NCBI GenBank assembly: GCA_024642465.1
Contig: JAHEBA010000010.1
Location: forward strand, 1 to 54,873
Reading direction: 5' to 3'
Length of the DNA: 54,873 nucleotides
DNA from: Alphaproteobacteria bacterium
GTDB taxonomy: Bacteria; Pseudomonadota; Alphaproteobacteria; Rhizobiales; Aestuariivirgaceae
In this document: piece after piece, positions 47,224 through 54,873 of the stretch
Position numbering within the stretch: the stretch's first letter is position 1
Layout: the number at the start of each line of letters is the position of its first letter
Program-made: the position numbers and the translations under genes
The notes under the pieces: generated by a model
What the model was told of the DNA's origin: nothing
Databases searched by the model: none
The model's input: only the letters and a program-made list of their open reading frames with translations

Positions 47224-49395
47224 TCAGGCTTCGCCTGTCGCCCGCGCCACCGAGGAGATCAGTGGCTTGCGGTTCAGTTCGTTGATAATCCGGTTCAGGT
47301 GCCTGATATCCTCGACCTCGATGGTGAGGTCAATGTTGTAGAAGTCGCGCGCCCGCGACGTCATCTGCAAATTCTCGATGTTCGCACCGCCCTCGGCGAT
47401 TGTCTGGGTCAACTGGCCCAGCGCACCCACTTCGTTGTGCAGCACCACGTTGAGCCGCGCCGGGTAGAGATCGTCCAGCGAATCATCATCCCAGGCCAGA
47501 TCGACCCACAGATCAGGCTCTTCATCGAACTTCTGCAAGGCGGCGGAGAAGATCGGGTAAATGGTGATGCCCTCGCCGCGGGTCAGGATGCCGACGATGC
47601 GCTCGCCCGGTACCGCGCCGGTGGCCGGATCGATGCGCAGCGGCAGTTGCCGGTTGACGCCACGCACCGCGATAGTGCGCTCGCCCTCTTCGCTGGCGGG
47701 CCGGCGTGTCTGTCGCACGTCACGTTTGGGCTTCTTGTCGTCAGCGTTGAAGCCGAGCGCCATCAGCACGTCGCGCACCTGCACTTCACCGCGGCCAAGG
47801 GCAGCAAGCCCGTCATCCAGCGAGGCCACACCCAGCTTGCGGAACGCTTCGCTGGCGAGCTTCGATTCGTAGACGGCATCGAAGCGGGCAAGGCGGCGTT
47901 CGAGAATTTCGCGGCCGAGGCCGGCATACTGGTCGCGCACCGCCAGACGGGTGGCGCGGCGGATGGCGGCGCGTGCCTTGCCGGTATGGGCCACCTTCTC
48001 CCAGGCAGCCGGCGGGGTCTGCGCCTGCGAGCGGATGATCTCGATCTCGTCGCCGTTGGCAAGTTCGGTCATCAACGGCGCGTGGCGGCCATTGATGCGG
48101 CAGCCGACGCAGGAATTGCCGACGTCGGTGTGGACCGCATAGGCGAAGTCGATGGCGTTGGCGCCCTTAGGCAGCGCAATCAGCGCACCCTTGGGGGTGA
48201 AGCAGAACACCTGATCGGCAAACAGTTCGAGCCGCGTATGCTCCAGGAACTCGCCGGGGTGGTCACCCTCGGCCAGGCTTTCCACCAACGAGCGCAGCCA
48301 CCGGAAGGCGTTCGAGTCGCCATGCTGGATACGGACGCCGCGCTCGGCCGCCATCGGATCGGCGGCGTCCTTGTAGAAGCTGTGCGCCGCTACGCCGCGC
48401 TCGGCGATATCGTCCATCTCGCGGGTGCGGATCTGCAGTTCGACGCGCTTCCTGTGCGGCCCGATGATGGTGGTATGGATGGAACGGTAGTCGTTCTGCT
48501 TGGGGTTCGAGATGTAGTCCTTGAACCGGCCCGGCACCACGCGCCAGGTGGTATGAACCACGCCAAGTGCGCGGTAACAATCAGGCAGGTTGTCGACGAT
48601 GACCCGGAAGCCGAAAATGTCCGACAGCTGGCCAAGCGACAGGTCCTTGCGCTGCATCTTGCGCCAGATCGAGGCCGGCTTCTTCTCGCGGCCCGTGACA
48701 TTGGCGTTAATGCCGTGGGTGGCAAGCTGTTCGGTAAGCCGCTCCTCGATGTTGGTGAGGATGTCACCCGACTCGGCGCGCAGCGTTTCGAGCCGCTTGA
48801 TGATGCCTTCGCGGGCCTCCGGATAAAGCGCCTCGAAACTGATGTCGTCGAGCTCCTCGCGGATCGCATGCATGCCCATGCGGCCTGCAAGCGGGGCATA
48901 GATGTCCATGGTCTCCTGGGCGATGCGGGCGCGCTTTTCCGGCTTGACGTGATCGAGCGTGCGCATGTTGTGCAGACGGTCGGCCAGCTTGACCAGGAGC
49001 ACGCGTGCATCCCTCGCCATGGCCAGCAGCAGCTTGCGCAGATTCTCCGCCTGGGCAGCTTCCTTGGTGACGAGGTCAAGCCGCCTGATCTTGGTAAGAC
49101 CGTCGACCAGCCCGGCGATCTCGGGACCGAACAGCTCCTCGATTTCCTGGTGGGTGGCCTCGGTATCCTCGACCACGTCGTGCAAGAGCGCCGCCGCGAT
49201 GGTGGCGTCATCGAGCTTCATGTCGGTCAGGATCGCCGCGACTTCGAGGGGATGCGTGAAATACGGATCGCCCGAGGCGCGCACCTGATGGCCATGTGCC
49301 TTCATGGCATAGACATATGCCCGGTTCAGCATGTCTTCGTCGGCATCCGGATCGTAGGATGTGACCCGCTCCACCAACTCATACTGCCGCATCAT
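47224..49395 (-). CDS. rel: Bifunctional (p)ppGpp synthetase/hydrolase Rel (RSH)
   Basis: This 723-aa long RSH protein sets ppGpp levels. The N-terminal HD hydrolase domain holds AALLHDVVEDTEAT and KLADRLHNMRTL, with the metal-binding His/Asp present, so hydrolase activity is expected. The synthetase domain contains SIWRKMQRKDLSLGQLSDIFGFR and LQIRTREMDDIAERGVAAH. A TGS domain (about 385-450, FCFTPKGALIALPKGAN), a helical region and a C-terminal ACT domain follow. Alphaproteobacteria usually have one such enzyme. It follows rpoZ beyond a strong terminator, so it probably has its own promoter in the 144-nt gap. Confidence 0.96.
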   Translation of the reverse strand: MMRQYELVERVTSYDPDADEDMLNRAYVYAMKAHGHQVRASGDPYFTHPLEVAAILTDMKLDDATIAAALLHDVVEDTEATHQEIEELFGPEIAGLVDGLTKIRRLDLVTKEAAQAENLRKLLLAMARDARVLLVKLADRLHNMRTLDHVKPEKRARIAQETMDIYAPLAGRMGMHAIREELDDISFEALYPEAREGIIKRLETLRAESGDILTNIEERLTEQLATHGINANVTGREKKPASIWRKMQRKDLSLGQLSDIFGFRVIVDNLPDCYRALGVVHTTWRVVPGRFKDYISNPKQNDYRSIHTTIIGPHRKRVELQIRTREMDDIAERGVAAHSFYKDAADPMAAERGVRIQHGDSNAFRWLRSLVESLAEGDHPGEFLEHTRLELFADQVFCFTPKGALIALPKGANAIDFAYAVHTDVGNSCVGCRINGRHAPLMTELANGDEIEIIRSQAQTPPAAWEKVAHTGKARAAIRRATRLAVRDQYAGLGREILERRLARFDAVYESKLASEAFRKLGVASLDDGLAALGRGEVQVRDVLMALGFNADDKKPKRDVRQTRRPASEEGERTIAVRGVNRQLPLRIDPATGAVPGERIVGILTRGEGITIYPIFSAALQKFDEEPDLWVDLAWDDDSLDDLYPARLNVVLHNEVGALGQLTQTIAEGGANIENLQMTSRARDFYNIDLTIEVEDIRHLNRIINELNRKPLISSVARATGEA

Positions 49396-49470
49396 CGCGC
49401 GCGTGCCATCCTGATCTGCAAGAGAAAGAATCCAGTCTTATTAGATAGTTGCCAGCGGCCAAAAACACAA

Positions 49471-49500
49471 CAGCCGGAGCATCGCGAAATGCTCCGGCTG
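49471..49500 (-). terminator. Intrinsic terminator after rpoZ
   Basis: CAGCCGGAGCAT (49471-49482) and ATGCTCCGGCTG (49489-49500) form a perfect 12-bp stem with a 6-nt loop. In the direction of rpoZ it is followed by TTGTGTTTTTGG. It lies 39 nt past the rpoZ stop and 75 nt before rel. Confidence 0.88.
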
Positions 49501-49539
49501 AAAGATTTAATCAGGCCGCTGTGGCCGGGGGTGCGAGGC

Positions 49540-49956
49540 TCAGTAACCCGAACGCTGCGAACCAGGGCTTTCCGCCGGCGGCAGGCCTTCCAGCCCGCGC
49601 AGAAGGTCTTCTTCCGACATGCGGTCGTAGGCATCCTGGTTGTCCGACTCGGCAACGCCAGCTTCCACTTCGCCACCCTCGGAACCGGAGGTCAGCAGCG
49701 GCACGGCGCTTTCTTCCGGCTCGTCCACCTCTACATGCTTCTGCATGGAGTGCACGTAGTCTTCCCGCAGGTCTTCCACGTCGATAGTGGAATCACCGAT
49801 CTCGCGCAGGGCGACGACCGGGTTCTTGTCGTTGTCGCGGTCCAGGGTGAGCGGAGCGCCCTGAGAGATCATCCTCGCGCGGTGGGCGGACATCAGGACC
49901 AGCTCGAAACGGTTGGGAAGCTTCTGGATGCAGTCTTCTACGGTGACGCGCGCCAT
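49540..49956 (-). CDS. rpoZ: RNA polymerase omega subunit
   Basis: Omega (138 aa) supports RNA polymerase assembly and contributes to ppGpp binding. The N-terminal core [28 protein letters not shown] and the [11 protein letters not shown] block are diagnostic. The Glu-rich C-terminal extension ending RSGY is typical of the alphaproteobacterial form. It sits beside rel, a conserved pairing. smpB/dapA, often nearby, are not in the window. Confidence 0.95.
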   Translation of the reverse strand: MARVTVEDCIQKLPNRFELVLMSAHRARMISQGAPLTLDRDNDKNPVVALREIGDSTIDVEDLREDYVHSMQKHVEVDEPEESAVPLLTSGSEGGEVEAGVAESDNQDAYDRMSEEDLLRGLEGLPPAESPGSQRSGY

Positions 49957-50097
49957 TCAGCTCGTCTCCTCGATCAATTGGTGTTTCATGAAACTGACAC
50001 CGGCTTTTAGTCTTGCTTTGTGCAGAAAGCAAGTGTGACCTTGCCGCAGCACAGCCAATCGCCGGCGCCGCCTCGAAGGACTTCCACCGGTCAAATC

Positions 50098-51294
50098 ATG
50101 CCCTCCGCCAGTTTTCACAAGGTCGTGTGGCCGCTTGCCATTGGCGAGACCATCGTATGGGCAGGACTCTATTATGCGTTTCCGGCGCTGCTGTTGCAGT
50201 GGGAGGCGGACCCGGGCTGGTCGAAAGCCGAACTGACTGGCGCCTTCACCCTGTCGGTGCTGGTTTCGGCCCTGCTCGCCCCGTTTTCCGGACGCATCAT
50301 CGACCGCGCGCTCGGTTCGCAAATGTTTGCCGGCAGCGCCGCAGCGGGGGCACTGTTGCTGATGGCTCTGACCCAGGTCACCCAACTTTGGCAGTTCTAC
50401 CTGGTCTGGACGGTCATGGGCGTGGTGTTGGCCGGTTGCCTGTACGAGCCCTGCTTCGCGCTTCTCACCCGCACGATGGGCGTGCGGGCGCGGCGCGCCA
50501 TTACCGCGGTTTCCCTGGTTGCCGGGCTGGCAGGCACAGTCTCGTATCCTGCCGCGCACTACCTGTCGCTGGCGTTTGGCTGGCGCGGCGCGGTGATGGT
50601 GTTTGCCTCGGTGATCCTGCTGGTGGCAGTGCCGCTGATGTGGTTTGCGGCCAGCCTGGCCGAGCGAACCGGGGGTCATCAGGCCCCGCCATCCAGTCTC
50701 AAGGCGTCGGCAGCAGCGCGGGTGGCGGGCCGGCCGGCCTTCTGGGCCCTGGCGCTTGGCTTCGCCATGCTGGCGCTCAATCACGGCATGATACTTACCC
50801 ACACCCTGCCGCTGCTGAACGAGCGCGGCCTCGACCCCGGTCTCGCAGTCCTCGCAATCTCCTGCATCGGGCCAATGCAGGTGATCGGCCGCATCGTGAT
50901 GATGTCTGTGGAGCACCGGGTTTCGAGCCTGGCAATCGCCATTTCGTGCCAGATTGCCGTGGGGTTTGCCGCCATGTTCCTGATGGGCGCCGCTGCCGCG
51001 CCCCTGTTGCTGGCGCCATTCGTGATGCTGCAGGGCGCGGGCAATGGCGTAACCAGCATCATTCGCCCGGTACTGACGGCGGAACTGCTTGGACGAACGG
51101 ATTTCGGGGTGATTTCCGGCTTGACTGCCGTCATCTACATCAGCGGCTTTGCCCTCGGGCCGACAGCAGGCTCGATCCTGTGGCAGGCGGGCGGCTACAA
51201 CGCGATGCTGATGGCGGCCATCGGACTGGCGGGTGCGGGCATCGGACTGCTGGCGGCATCGCGCCGGCTGTCAGCCCTCGCGGCTCACGGGTGA
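50098..51294 (+). CDS. MFS transporter
   Basis: This 398-aa protein has about 12 membrane helices in two halves, with a charged cytoplasmic loop between them (LAERTGGHQAPPSSLKASAAARVAG). A motif-A-like sequence (GRIIDRALGS) follows helix 2. The pattern is major facilitator; the substrate is unknown. The ATG at 50098 (MPSASFHK) is preferred by position near the first helix; an in-frame ATG at 50020 would add 26 mostly polar residues. It is divergent from rpoZ and overlaps the ABM gene tail-to-tail by 10 nt. It appears inserted between the otherwise neighbouring rpoZ and folK. Confidence 0.85.
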   Translation: MPSASFHKVVWPLAIGETIVWAGLYYAFPALLLQWEADPGWSKAELTGAFTLSVLVSALLAPFSGRIIDRALGSQMFAGSAAAGALLLMALTQVTQLWQFYLVWTVMGVVLAGCLYEPCFALLTRTMGVRARRAITAVSLVAGLAGTVSYPAAHYLSLAFGWRGAVMVFASVILLVAVPLMWFAASLAERTGGHQAPPSSLKASAAARVAGRPAFWALALGFAMLALNHGMILTHTLPLLNERGLDPGLAVLAISCIGPMQVIGRIVMMSVEHRVSSLAIAISCQIAVGFAAMFLMGAAAAPLLLAPFVMLQGAGNGVTSIIRPVLTAELLGRTDFGVISGLTAVIYISGFALGPTAGSILWQAGGYNAMLMAAIGLAGAGIGLLAASRRLSALAAHG

Positions 51295-51860
51295 GGCGCG
51301 GCTGCCCGGTCGAACATGCCGTAATCCCGGATGATCCGGCCGGATATGGCCCACGCCAGTTGCGGATGGCCTGACCATGATTCCAGCGCCGCAGCCGCTT
51401 CAGACTCGCTTGCGGCCTCGGCCAGGGTGACGAAGCGGTCCTCGAAGTTGACACTTTGGAACGGCTCGCCGGATCCTTCGACCGCGCCACCCTTGCCGTG
51501 GGCCGCCACCATCCAACCGCCCGTTGCGGACGACGACAGTTGCCGGATCTCGACTGGCGCGCCGGCGGCAATACGCCGTGCGACCTCGATGATGCGGATG
51601 CGGTAGTCGGCGAAGTGCTTCTCGCGGCCTGCCGTCTGAGAGCCCTTGTGATGCTGGTCCTCGCGCCAGCGGATGATGGCGGCTTCGTCCTCCCACAACT
51701 GGTGGGACAGCAGCACACCCTCGCGCGACAGCGAGTTGAACCGGTCGAGCCAGATCAGCCCGGTATGTTTCTCCAGCACCGGTTTCAGCATGCCGACATG
51801 CCGGAAATAGTGGTCCAGATGGCCCGGCCTGGGCGTCACCTCGAAGAACAGCGCAAGCAT
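51285..51860 (-). CDS. Antibiotic-biosynthesis-monooxygenase (ABM) domain protein
   Basis: This 191-aa protein has an N-terminal ferredoxin-like ABM domain (about 1-95), with FEVTPRPGHLDHYF at the start and SHQLWEDEAAIIRWREDQHHK. A second half includes VNFEDRFVTLAEAASESEAAAALESW, possibly a degenerate copy. ABM domains occur in cofactor-free oxygenases, heme-degrading enzymes and stress proteins; no active site can be assigned. Its ATG directly abuts the folK stop (TGAATG), implying translational coupling with folK. Confidence 0.7.
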   Translation of the reverse strand: MLALFFEVTPRPGHLDHYFRHVGMLKPVLEKHTGLIWLDRFNSLSREGVLLSHQLWEDEAAIIRWREDQHHKGSQTAGREKHFADYRIRIIEVARRIAAGAPVEIRQLSSSATGGWMVAAHGKGGAVEGSGEPFQSVNFEDRFVTLAEAASESEAAAALESWSGHPQLAWAISGRIIRDYGMFDRAAAPHP

Positions 51861-52391
51861 TCAGGCAGTCTCCTTCCCGTTCCCGTTCAGCACCTTGCCG
51901 CCCTTGCCGGTATCCAGCCCGGCCAGAAGCTGTTTCGCCGTCTTGCCAAGCACCGGATGGCGCCAGCGCGGCGCGATTCCGGCTATCGGCTTCAGCACGA
52001 AGGCCCGTTCGTGCATGGACGGGTGCGGCAGAACGAGGTTTGCATCGGTGGACTGACCGGCTGTCTTGTTCAGTTTGAGACCATTATAGTCCAGAATATC
52101 AAGGTCGAGCGTTCGCGCGCCCCAGCGTTCGCGCCGTTGGCGCCCTGCCTCGCGCTCGATCTGGCGCAGATGTGAAAGTAATTCAACGGGTTGAAGCCGT
52201 GTCCTGATGCGGGCAACGGCATTGGCATAGACCGGCTGATCCTTGTTGCCCCAGGGCTCCGAGGCAATGATGGCCGATGCCGCCACAAGCCCGAGTGGCG
52301 GTTCGCCGAGGGCGGCAAACGCACGCTCCAGGGTCTGCCGGGGGGTGCCCCACGGTCCTGTCACATTGCTACCAAGGCCAATCAGGATCAT
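51861..52391 (-). CDS. folK: 2-amino-4-hydroxy-6-hydroxymethyldihydropteridine pyrophosphokinase
   Basis: FolK (176 aa) activates the pterin for folate synthesis. Landmarks are MILIGLGSNV at the start, the signature RWGARTLDLDILDYNG, and LPHPSMHERAFVLKPIAGIAP. The ATG at 52391 is used; the frame stays open to 52448. It is divergent from the NYN gene across 136 nt and is followed without a gap by the ABM gene. folP and folB are not in the window. Confidence 0.94.
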   Translation of the reverse strand: MILIGLGSNVTGPWGTPRQTLERAFAALGEPPLGLVAASAIIASEPWGNKDQPVYANAVARIRTRLQPVELLSHLRQIEREAGRQRRERWGARTLDLDILDYNGLKLNKTAGQSTDANLVLPHPSMHERAFVLKPIAGIAPRWRHPVLGKTAKQLLAGLDTGKGGKVLNGNGKETA

Positions 52392-52527
52392 GCCGCTGCC
52401 GTTCGTGTACGCCGCCACCATTGATAACCAGCGATGCTTGTGGCACACCTGCGGCGTATTTCAAGGCCGCATGGTGAAATCACCGGATGAGGCCATGACC
52501 AGATGATTTCAACCCGGGAGAACCCCC

Positions 52528-53136
52528 ATGCGTCTTTACAAGGACGAGCGCACCGCGCTGTTCATCGACGGCTCCAACCTCTACGCCACCGCCAAGGCGC
52601 TTGGCTTCGACATCGACTACAAGAGCCTGTTGACCCACTTCGAGACCAACACCCGGCTGATGCGCGCCAACTACTACACCGCGCTGATGGACGATGCGGA
52701 ATACTCGCCGATCCGGCCGCTGATCGACTGGCTGGACTATAACGGCTTCATGGTGGTGACCAAGCCCGCCAAGGAGTTCACCGATGCGCAAGGCCGCCGC
52801 AAGATCAAGGGCAACATGGACATCGAAATCGCGGTCGACGTGATGGAACTGTCGCCTTCGCTCGACCACATCGTGCTGTTCTCGGGCGATGGAGATTTCC
52901 GCTCGCTGGTGCAGGCGGTTCAGGGCAAGGGCTGCCGGGTCACCGTCATCTCGACGATGGCAGTGCGCCCGCCGATGGTGGCTGACGAACTGCGCCGCCA
53001 GGCCGACCAGTTCGTCGATCTCGCCTCGCTGAAGAACATCATCGGCCGCGCTCCTTCGGGCAACCGCAACAATGACCGCGACAATGATCGCGACCAGAAC
53101 CCCGACCAGAGCTTCGAGGAATTCGCCGAGATCTAG
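52528..53136 (+). CDS. NYN domain protein (LabA/DUF88 family)
   Basis: This 202-aa protein has a PIN-like NYN fold. Acidic residues that bind metal in nucleases are seen in ALFIDGSNLYATAK, MDIEIAVDVMELS and LFSGDGDFRSLVQA. A LabA-like or RNA-endonuclease role is likely by family; the target is unknown. The C-terminal tail is low-complexity Asn/Asp/Arg (NRNNDRDNDRDQNPDQ) and ends acidic. GGGAGA precedes the ATG. It is divergent from folK and ends 25 nt from the regulator stop on the other strand. Confidence 0.88.
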   Translation: MRLYKDERTALFIDGSNLYATAKALGFDIDYKSLLTHFETNTRLMRANYYTALMDDAEYSPIRPLIDWLDYNGFMVVTKPAKEFTDAQGRRKIKGNMDIEIAVDVMELSPSLDHIVLFSGDGDFRSLVQAVQGKGCRVTVISTMAVRPPMVADELRRQADQFVDLASLKNIIGRAPSGNRNNDRDNDRDQNPDQSFEEFAEI

Positions 53137-53161
53137 GCCTGGCGGCAGCGGCGCAACCGGA

Positions 53162-53980
53162 CTATCCAACGGGCCGGAATACCGTTTCCCCTGCCCTGCG
53201 GGTGTTGTCGATGCCGTTGATGACGACATCCGGCAATCCGGCCGTGCTGCGCCGCAGGATGCCGCATGAGCCGAGAGCCTTGCGCAGATCGATCTGCCTG
53301 CCCAGGAACTCCCACACCAGCCGCAGGCACTCGATGTCCTTCGATCCTTCCGGCGACGTGCTGAGGGTCACGCCGGCGAGATAGCTGGGCTCGTCGTAGA
53401 TCGAGCCGTACAGCATGGTGCACCACACGCTTCTGCCGGGCCGCTGCTCGCGCTCGATGCATACGAGATTACCCTGGCTCTCGGTGGCTATGCCTTCATA
53501 CTTGACGGTTTCCGGCAGGCCGTAGGTCTCGAACAGCTTGCGGTCGATGGTCTTGGTCGTCCAGATGTTGCCTTCCCGCCGCAGCCGCACGAGCGCACGC
53601 ACGATGGTGCTCGCCTTGGGATCGAACGAGACGTAGGAGAAATAGTATCCCTCGTGCCGCGACAGGAACGCCTCTCCGCCTTCGCTCACCGATACCAGGG
53701 GCTCCGCCATGGTCTGCAGCGGGTCGGGCGTATAGCCCACCCTCGGCGGACGCACACGGACCAGTTCGCGAAACTCACGCGGATCCAGCAGGATCTCGGC
53801 TTCATCTACGCCAAAGAAGTCGCAGATGCGGCGCAGGGTCGGGAGAGACGGCATGCTGTGGCCGTTCAGATACTTGTTGAATTGCTGCCGGTTGAAGCGG
53901 CCTTTCCGGCACAGGTCGGAGGTCGAGCGCCCATAGCTGCACAGCAGGCGCAGGTTGGATGAGAAATTGAGTTCGAGCAT
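53162..53980 (-). CDS. XRE-type helix-turn-helix transcriptional regulator
   Basis: This 272-aa protein has an N-terminal helix-turn-helix (about 5-65) with STSDLCRKGRFNRQQFNKYL and PTLRRICDFFGVDEAEILLD. A ~200-aa C-terminal domain follows (GYYFSYVSFDPKAST, VRALVRLRREGNIW, FRPVG at the end) that I cannot name but that reads as a sensor or effector domain. It is divergent from a Tat-exported solute-binding protein. A long perfect inverted repeat lies immediately upstream of its ATG, suggesting autorepression and control of the transporter. Similar regulators seem to occur beside peptide transporters in Rhizobiales, from memory only. Confidence 0.8.
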   Translation of the reverse strand: MLELNFSSNLRLLCSYGRSTSDLCRKGRFNRQQFNKYLNGHSMPSLPTLRRICDFFGVDEAEILLDPREFRELVRVRPPRVGYTPDPLQTMAEPLVSVSEGGEAFLSRHEGYYFSYVSFDPKASTIVRALVRLRREGNIWTTKTIDRKLFETYGLPETVKYEGIATESQGNLVCIEREQRPGRSVWCTMLYGSIYDEPSYLAGVTLSTSPEGSKDIECLRLVWEFLGRQIDLRKALGSCGILRRSTAGLPDVVINGIDNTRRAGETVFRPVG

Positions 53981-53982
53981 TC

Positions 53983-54020
53983 TTATGCCGTTTTATGCCA
54001 GATGGACCAAAACGGCATAA
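53983..54020. promoter_or_regulatory. Palindromic operator between XRE regulator and ABC genes
   Basis: TTATGCCGTTTT (53983-53994) and AAAACGGCATAA (54009-54020) are perfect 12-bp inverted arms 14 nt apart. A further direct half-site TTATGCC lies at 53993-53999. The left arm begins 2 nt upstream of the regulator ATG, so binding would block regulator expression. The right arm lies 88 nt before the transporter gene ATG. Assigned by pattern and position; no T-run supports a terminator. Confidence 0.7.
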
Positions 54021-54108
54021 TTAAATCGCAAGTGGGCTGCTGGTCAACACGGTTCCGATAGGCAGATGATCCGGGCTCCGGATCGCTCACACCCCTGGGA
54101 GACGCACC

Positions 54109-54873
54109 ATGACCCATCCGACCAAGACCTATCTCGCCTGGCTTGCCGACATGCATCGCACCGGCCGCATGGACCGCCGGCAATTTCTCGGACGCGCCGC
54201 TGCCGCCGGCCTGGCAGCGCCCGCCATCACCGGGTTGCTGAGCACCAGCGTGCTCGCCGCTGGCCCGAAGAAGGGTGGCACGATGGTACTCGCCACCCGC
54301 CACGGCGCCACCAATGACAGCCTCGACCCGGCCCTGCTGACCCATGGCGGCCACTGGGCCATGACCTACGCCATCGCCAGCACCCTGACCGAAACGCTGC
54401 CCCGCGGGGAGACCGTGCCGAGCCTCGCAGAAGGCTGGGACGCCAGCCCCGACGCCAAGGTCTGGACCTTCAAGCTGCGCAGCGGCGTGACCTTCCACAG
54501 CGGCAAACCGCTGACGGCAGAGGACGTAATCGCCTCGATCAACTATCACCGCGGCGAAGACTCCAAGTCGTTCGTCAAGCCGATTGCCGACGAGATCGTC
54601 GACCTCAAGGCCGATGGCCCGCTCACCGTGGTGTTCACGCTGAAGGGCGGCAACGCCGACTTTCCGACCTCGCTGAGTTCTGCCGGCTTCGCCATCTATG
54701 CCGCCAAGGATGGCACAATCGACTTTGCCGGTTTCGACGGTACCGGCGCATATGTCATGAAGACGTTCGAGCCCGGCGTGCGCGCCGAGATGGTCAGGAA
54801 CCCAAACTACTGGCGCACCGACCGGGGTCATGCAGATGTGGTCGAGTTACTAACCATCGCCGATGCCACCGCC
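54109..54873 (+). CDS. ABC transporter solute-binding protein, family 5-like, Tat-exported (3' end outside window)
   Basis: 255 codons are open to the window edge. The N-terminus has a Tat signal with twin Arg at 23-24 (DRRQFLGRA), a hydrophobic stretch and a likely cleavage near residue 50 (VLA-AG). The mature part resembles peptide/nickel-type solute-binding proteins: GGTMVLATRHG, the SLAEGWDASPDAKVWTFKLRSGVTF signature, and GTGAYVMKTFEPG. Ligand cannot be predicted. The permease and ATPase genes presumably follow outside the window. GGGAGACGC precedes the ATG. The gene shares the palindromic intergenic region with the XRE regulator. Confidence 0.9.
   Translation, partial: MTHPTKTYLAWLADMHRTGRMDRRQFLGRAAAAGLAAPAITGLLSTSVLAAGPKKGGTMVLATRHGATNDSLDPALLTHGGHWAMTYAIASTLTETLPRGETVPSLAEGWDASPDAKVWTFKLRSGVTFHSGKPLTAEDVIASINYHRGEDSKSFVKPIADEIVDLKADGPLTVVFTLKGGNADFPTSLSSAGFAIYAAKDGTIDFAGFDGTGAYVMKTFEPGVRAEMVRNPNYWRTDRGHADVVELLTIADATA

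Noticed and set aside
45877..50010. A 1377-codon plus-strand open frame
   Set aside because: It runs antisense to DUF2062, pyrE, rel and rpoZ, all full-length conserved genes. GC-rich codon bias removes stops in the opposite frame; the translation has no family features.

Overview
This 54.9 kb window is a stretch of conserved chromosome from a GC-rich alphaproteobacterium. Gene order and protein character point to Hyphomicrobiales (Rhizobiales) or a close relative. Support comes from the order tpiA-secG-pyrG, trp genes-moaC-moeA-lexA-comEC-gltX-gltA, rpsB-tsf-pyrH-frr-uppS-cdsA-dxr-rseP-bamA-fabZ, dnaE-lolD-lolC-proS-DUF1467-mce, and recO-era-rnc-lepB-acpS-DUF2062-pyrE-rel-rpoZ, from a short (440 aa) ProS, and from a GAAC-N7-GAAC SOS box at lexA. 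I see no tRNA, rRNA, insertion sequence, prophage or CRISPR array. Nearly every protein is full length.

Layout. 1-94: edge of a DUF1254-like gene, probably N-truncated. 148-6407 (minus): tpiA, secG, a 59-aa membrane protein, pyrG and a DUF3772/MscS-type channel. 6534-14978 (plus): ppiD-like chaperone, then an overlapping run trpE-trpG-trpD-trpC-moaC-moeA, then lexA. 14930-15706 (minus): decayed C-terminal remnant of comEC. 15799-18756 (plus): gltX, gltA. 18834-29339 (minus): fabZ, bamA, rseP, dxr, cdsA, uppS, frr, pyrH, tsf, rpsB, i.e. envelope and translation genes. 29567-29743 (plus): a 58-aa membrane protein. 29740-41359 (minus): DUF2339 membrane protein, dnaE, acetylpolyamine-amidohydrolase-like deacetylase, lolD, lolC, proS, DUF1467, mce. 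41437-49956 (minus): DDAH-like hydrolase, recO, era, rnc, lepB, acpS, DUF2062, pyrE, rel, rpoZ. 50098-53136: MFS transporter (plus), ABM-domain protein and folK (minus), NYN-domain protein (plus). 53162-54873: an XRE-type regulator diverging from a Tat-exported ABC solute-binding protein across a 12-bp perfect inverted repeat.

The most notable observation is an absence. In related genomes the envelope cluster normally reads bamA-lpxD-fabZ-lpxA-(lpxI)-lpxB next to gltA. Here fabZ alone remains between bamA and gltA. All four lipid A genes are missing from both sides of it, while BamA, RseP, LolCD and LepB are intact. This is consistent with selective loss (or relocation) of lipid A synthesis and needs a genome-wide check. 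Other observations are the truncated comEC, an acetylpolyamine amidohydrolase lodged inside the dnaE-lolD block, a DDAH-like gene at the junction of two conserved blocks, and the regulator/ABC pair with its palindromic operator. All comparisons with other genomes come from memory of typical gene orders, not from a search.
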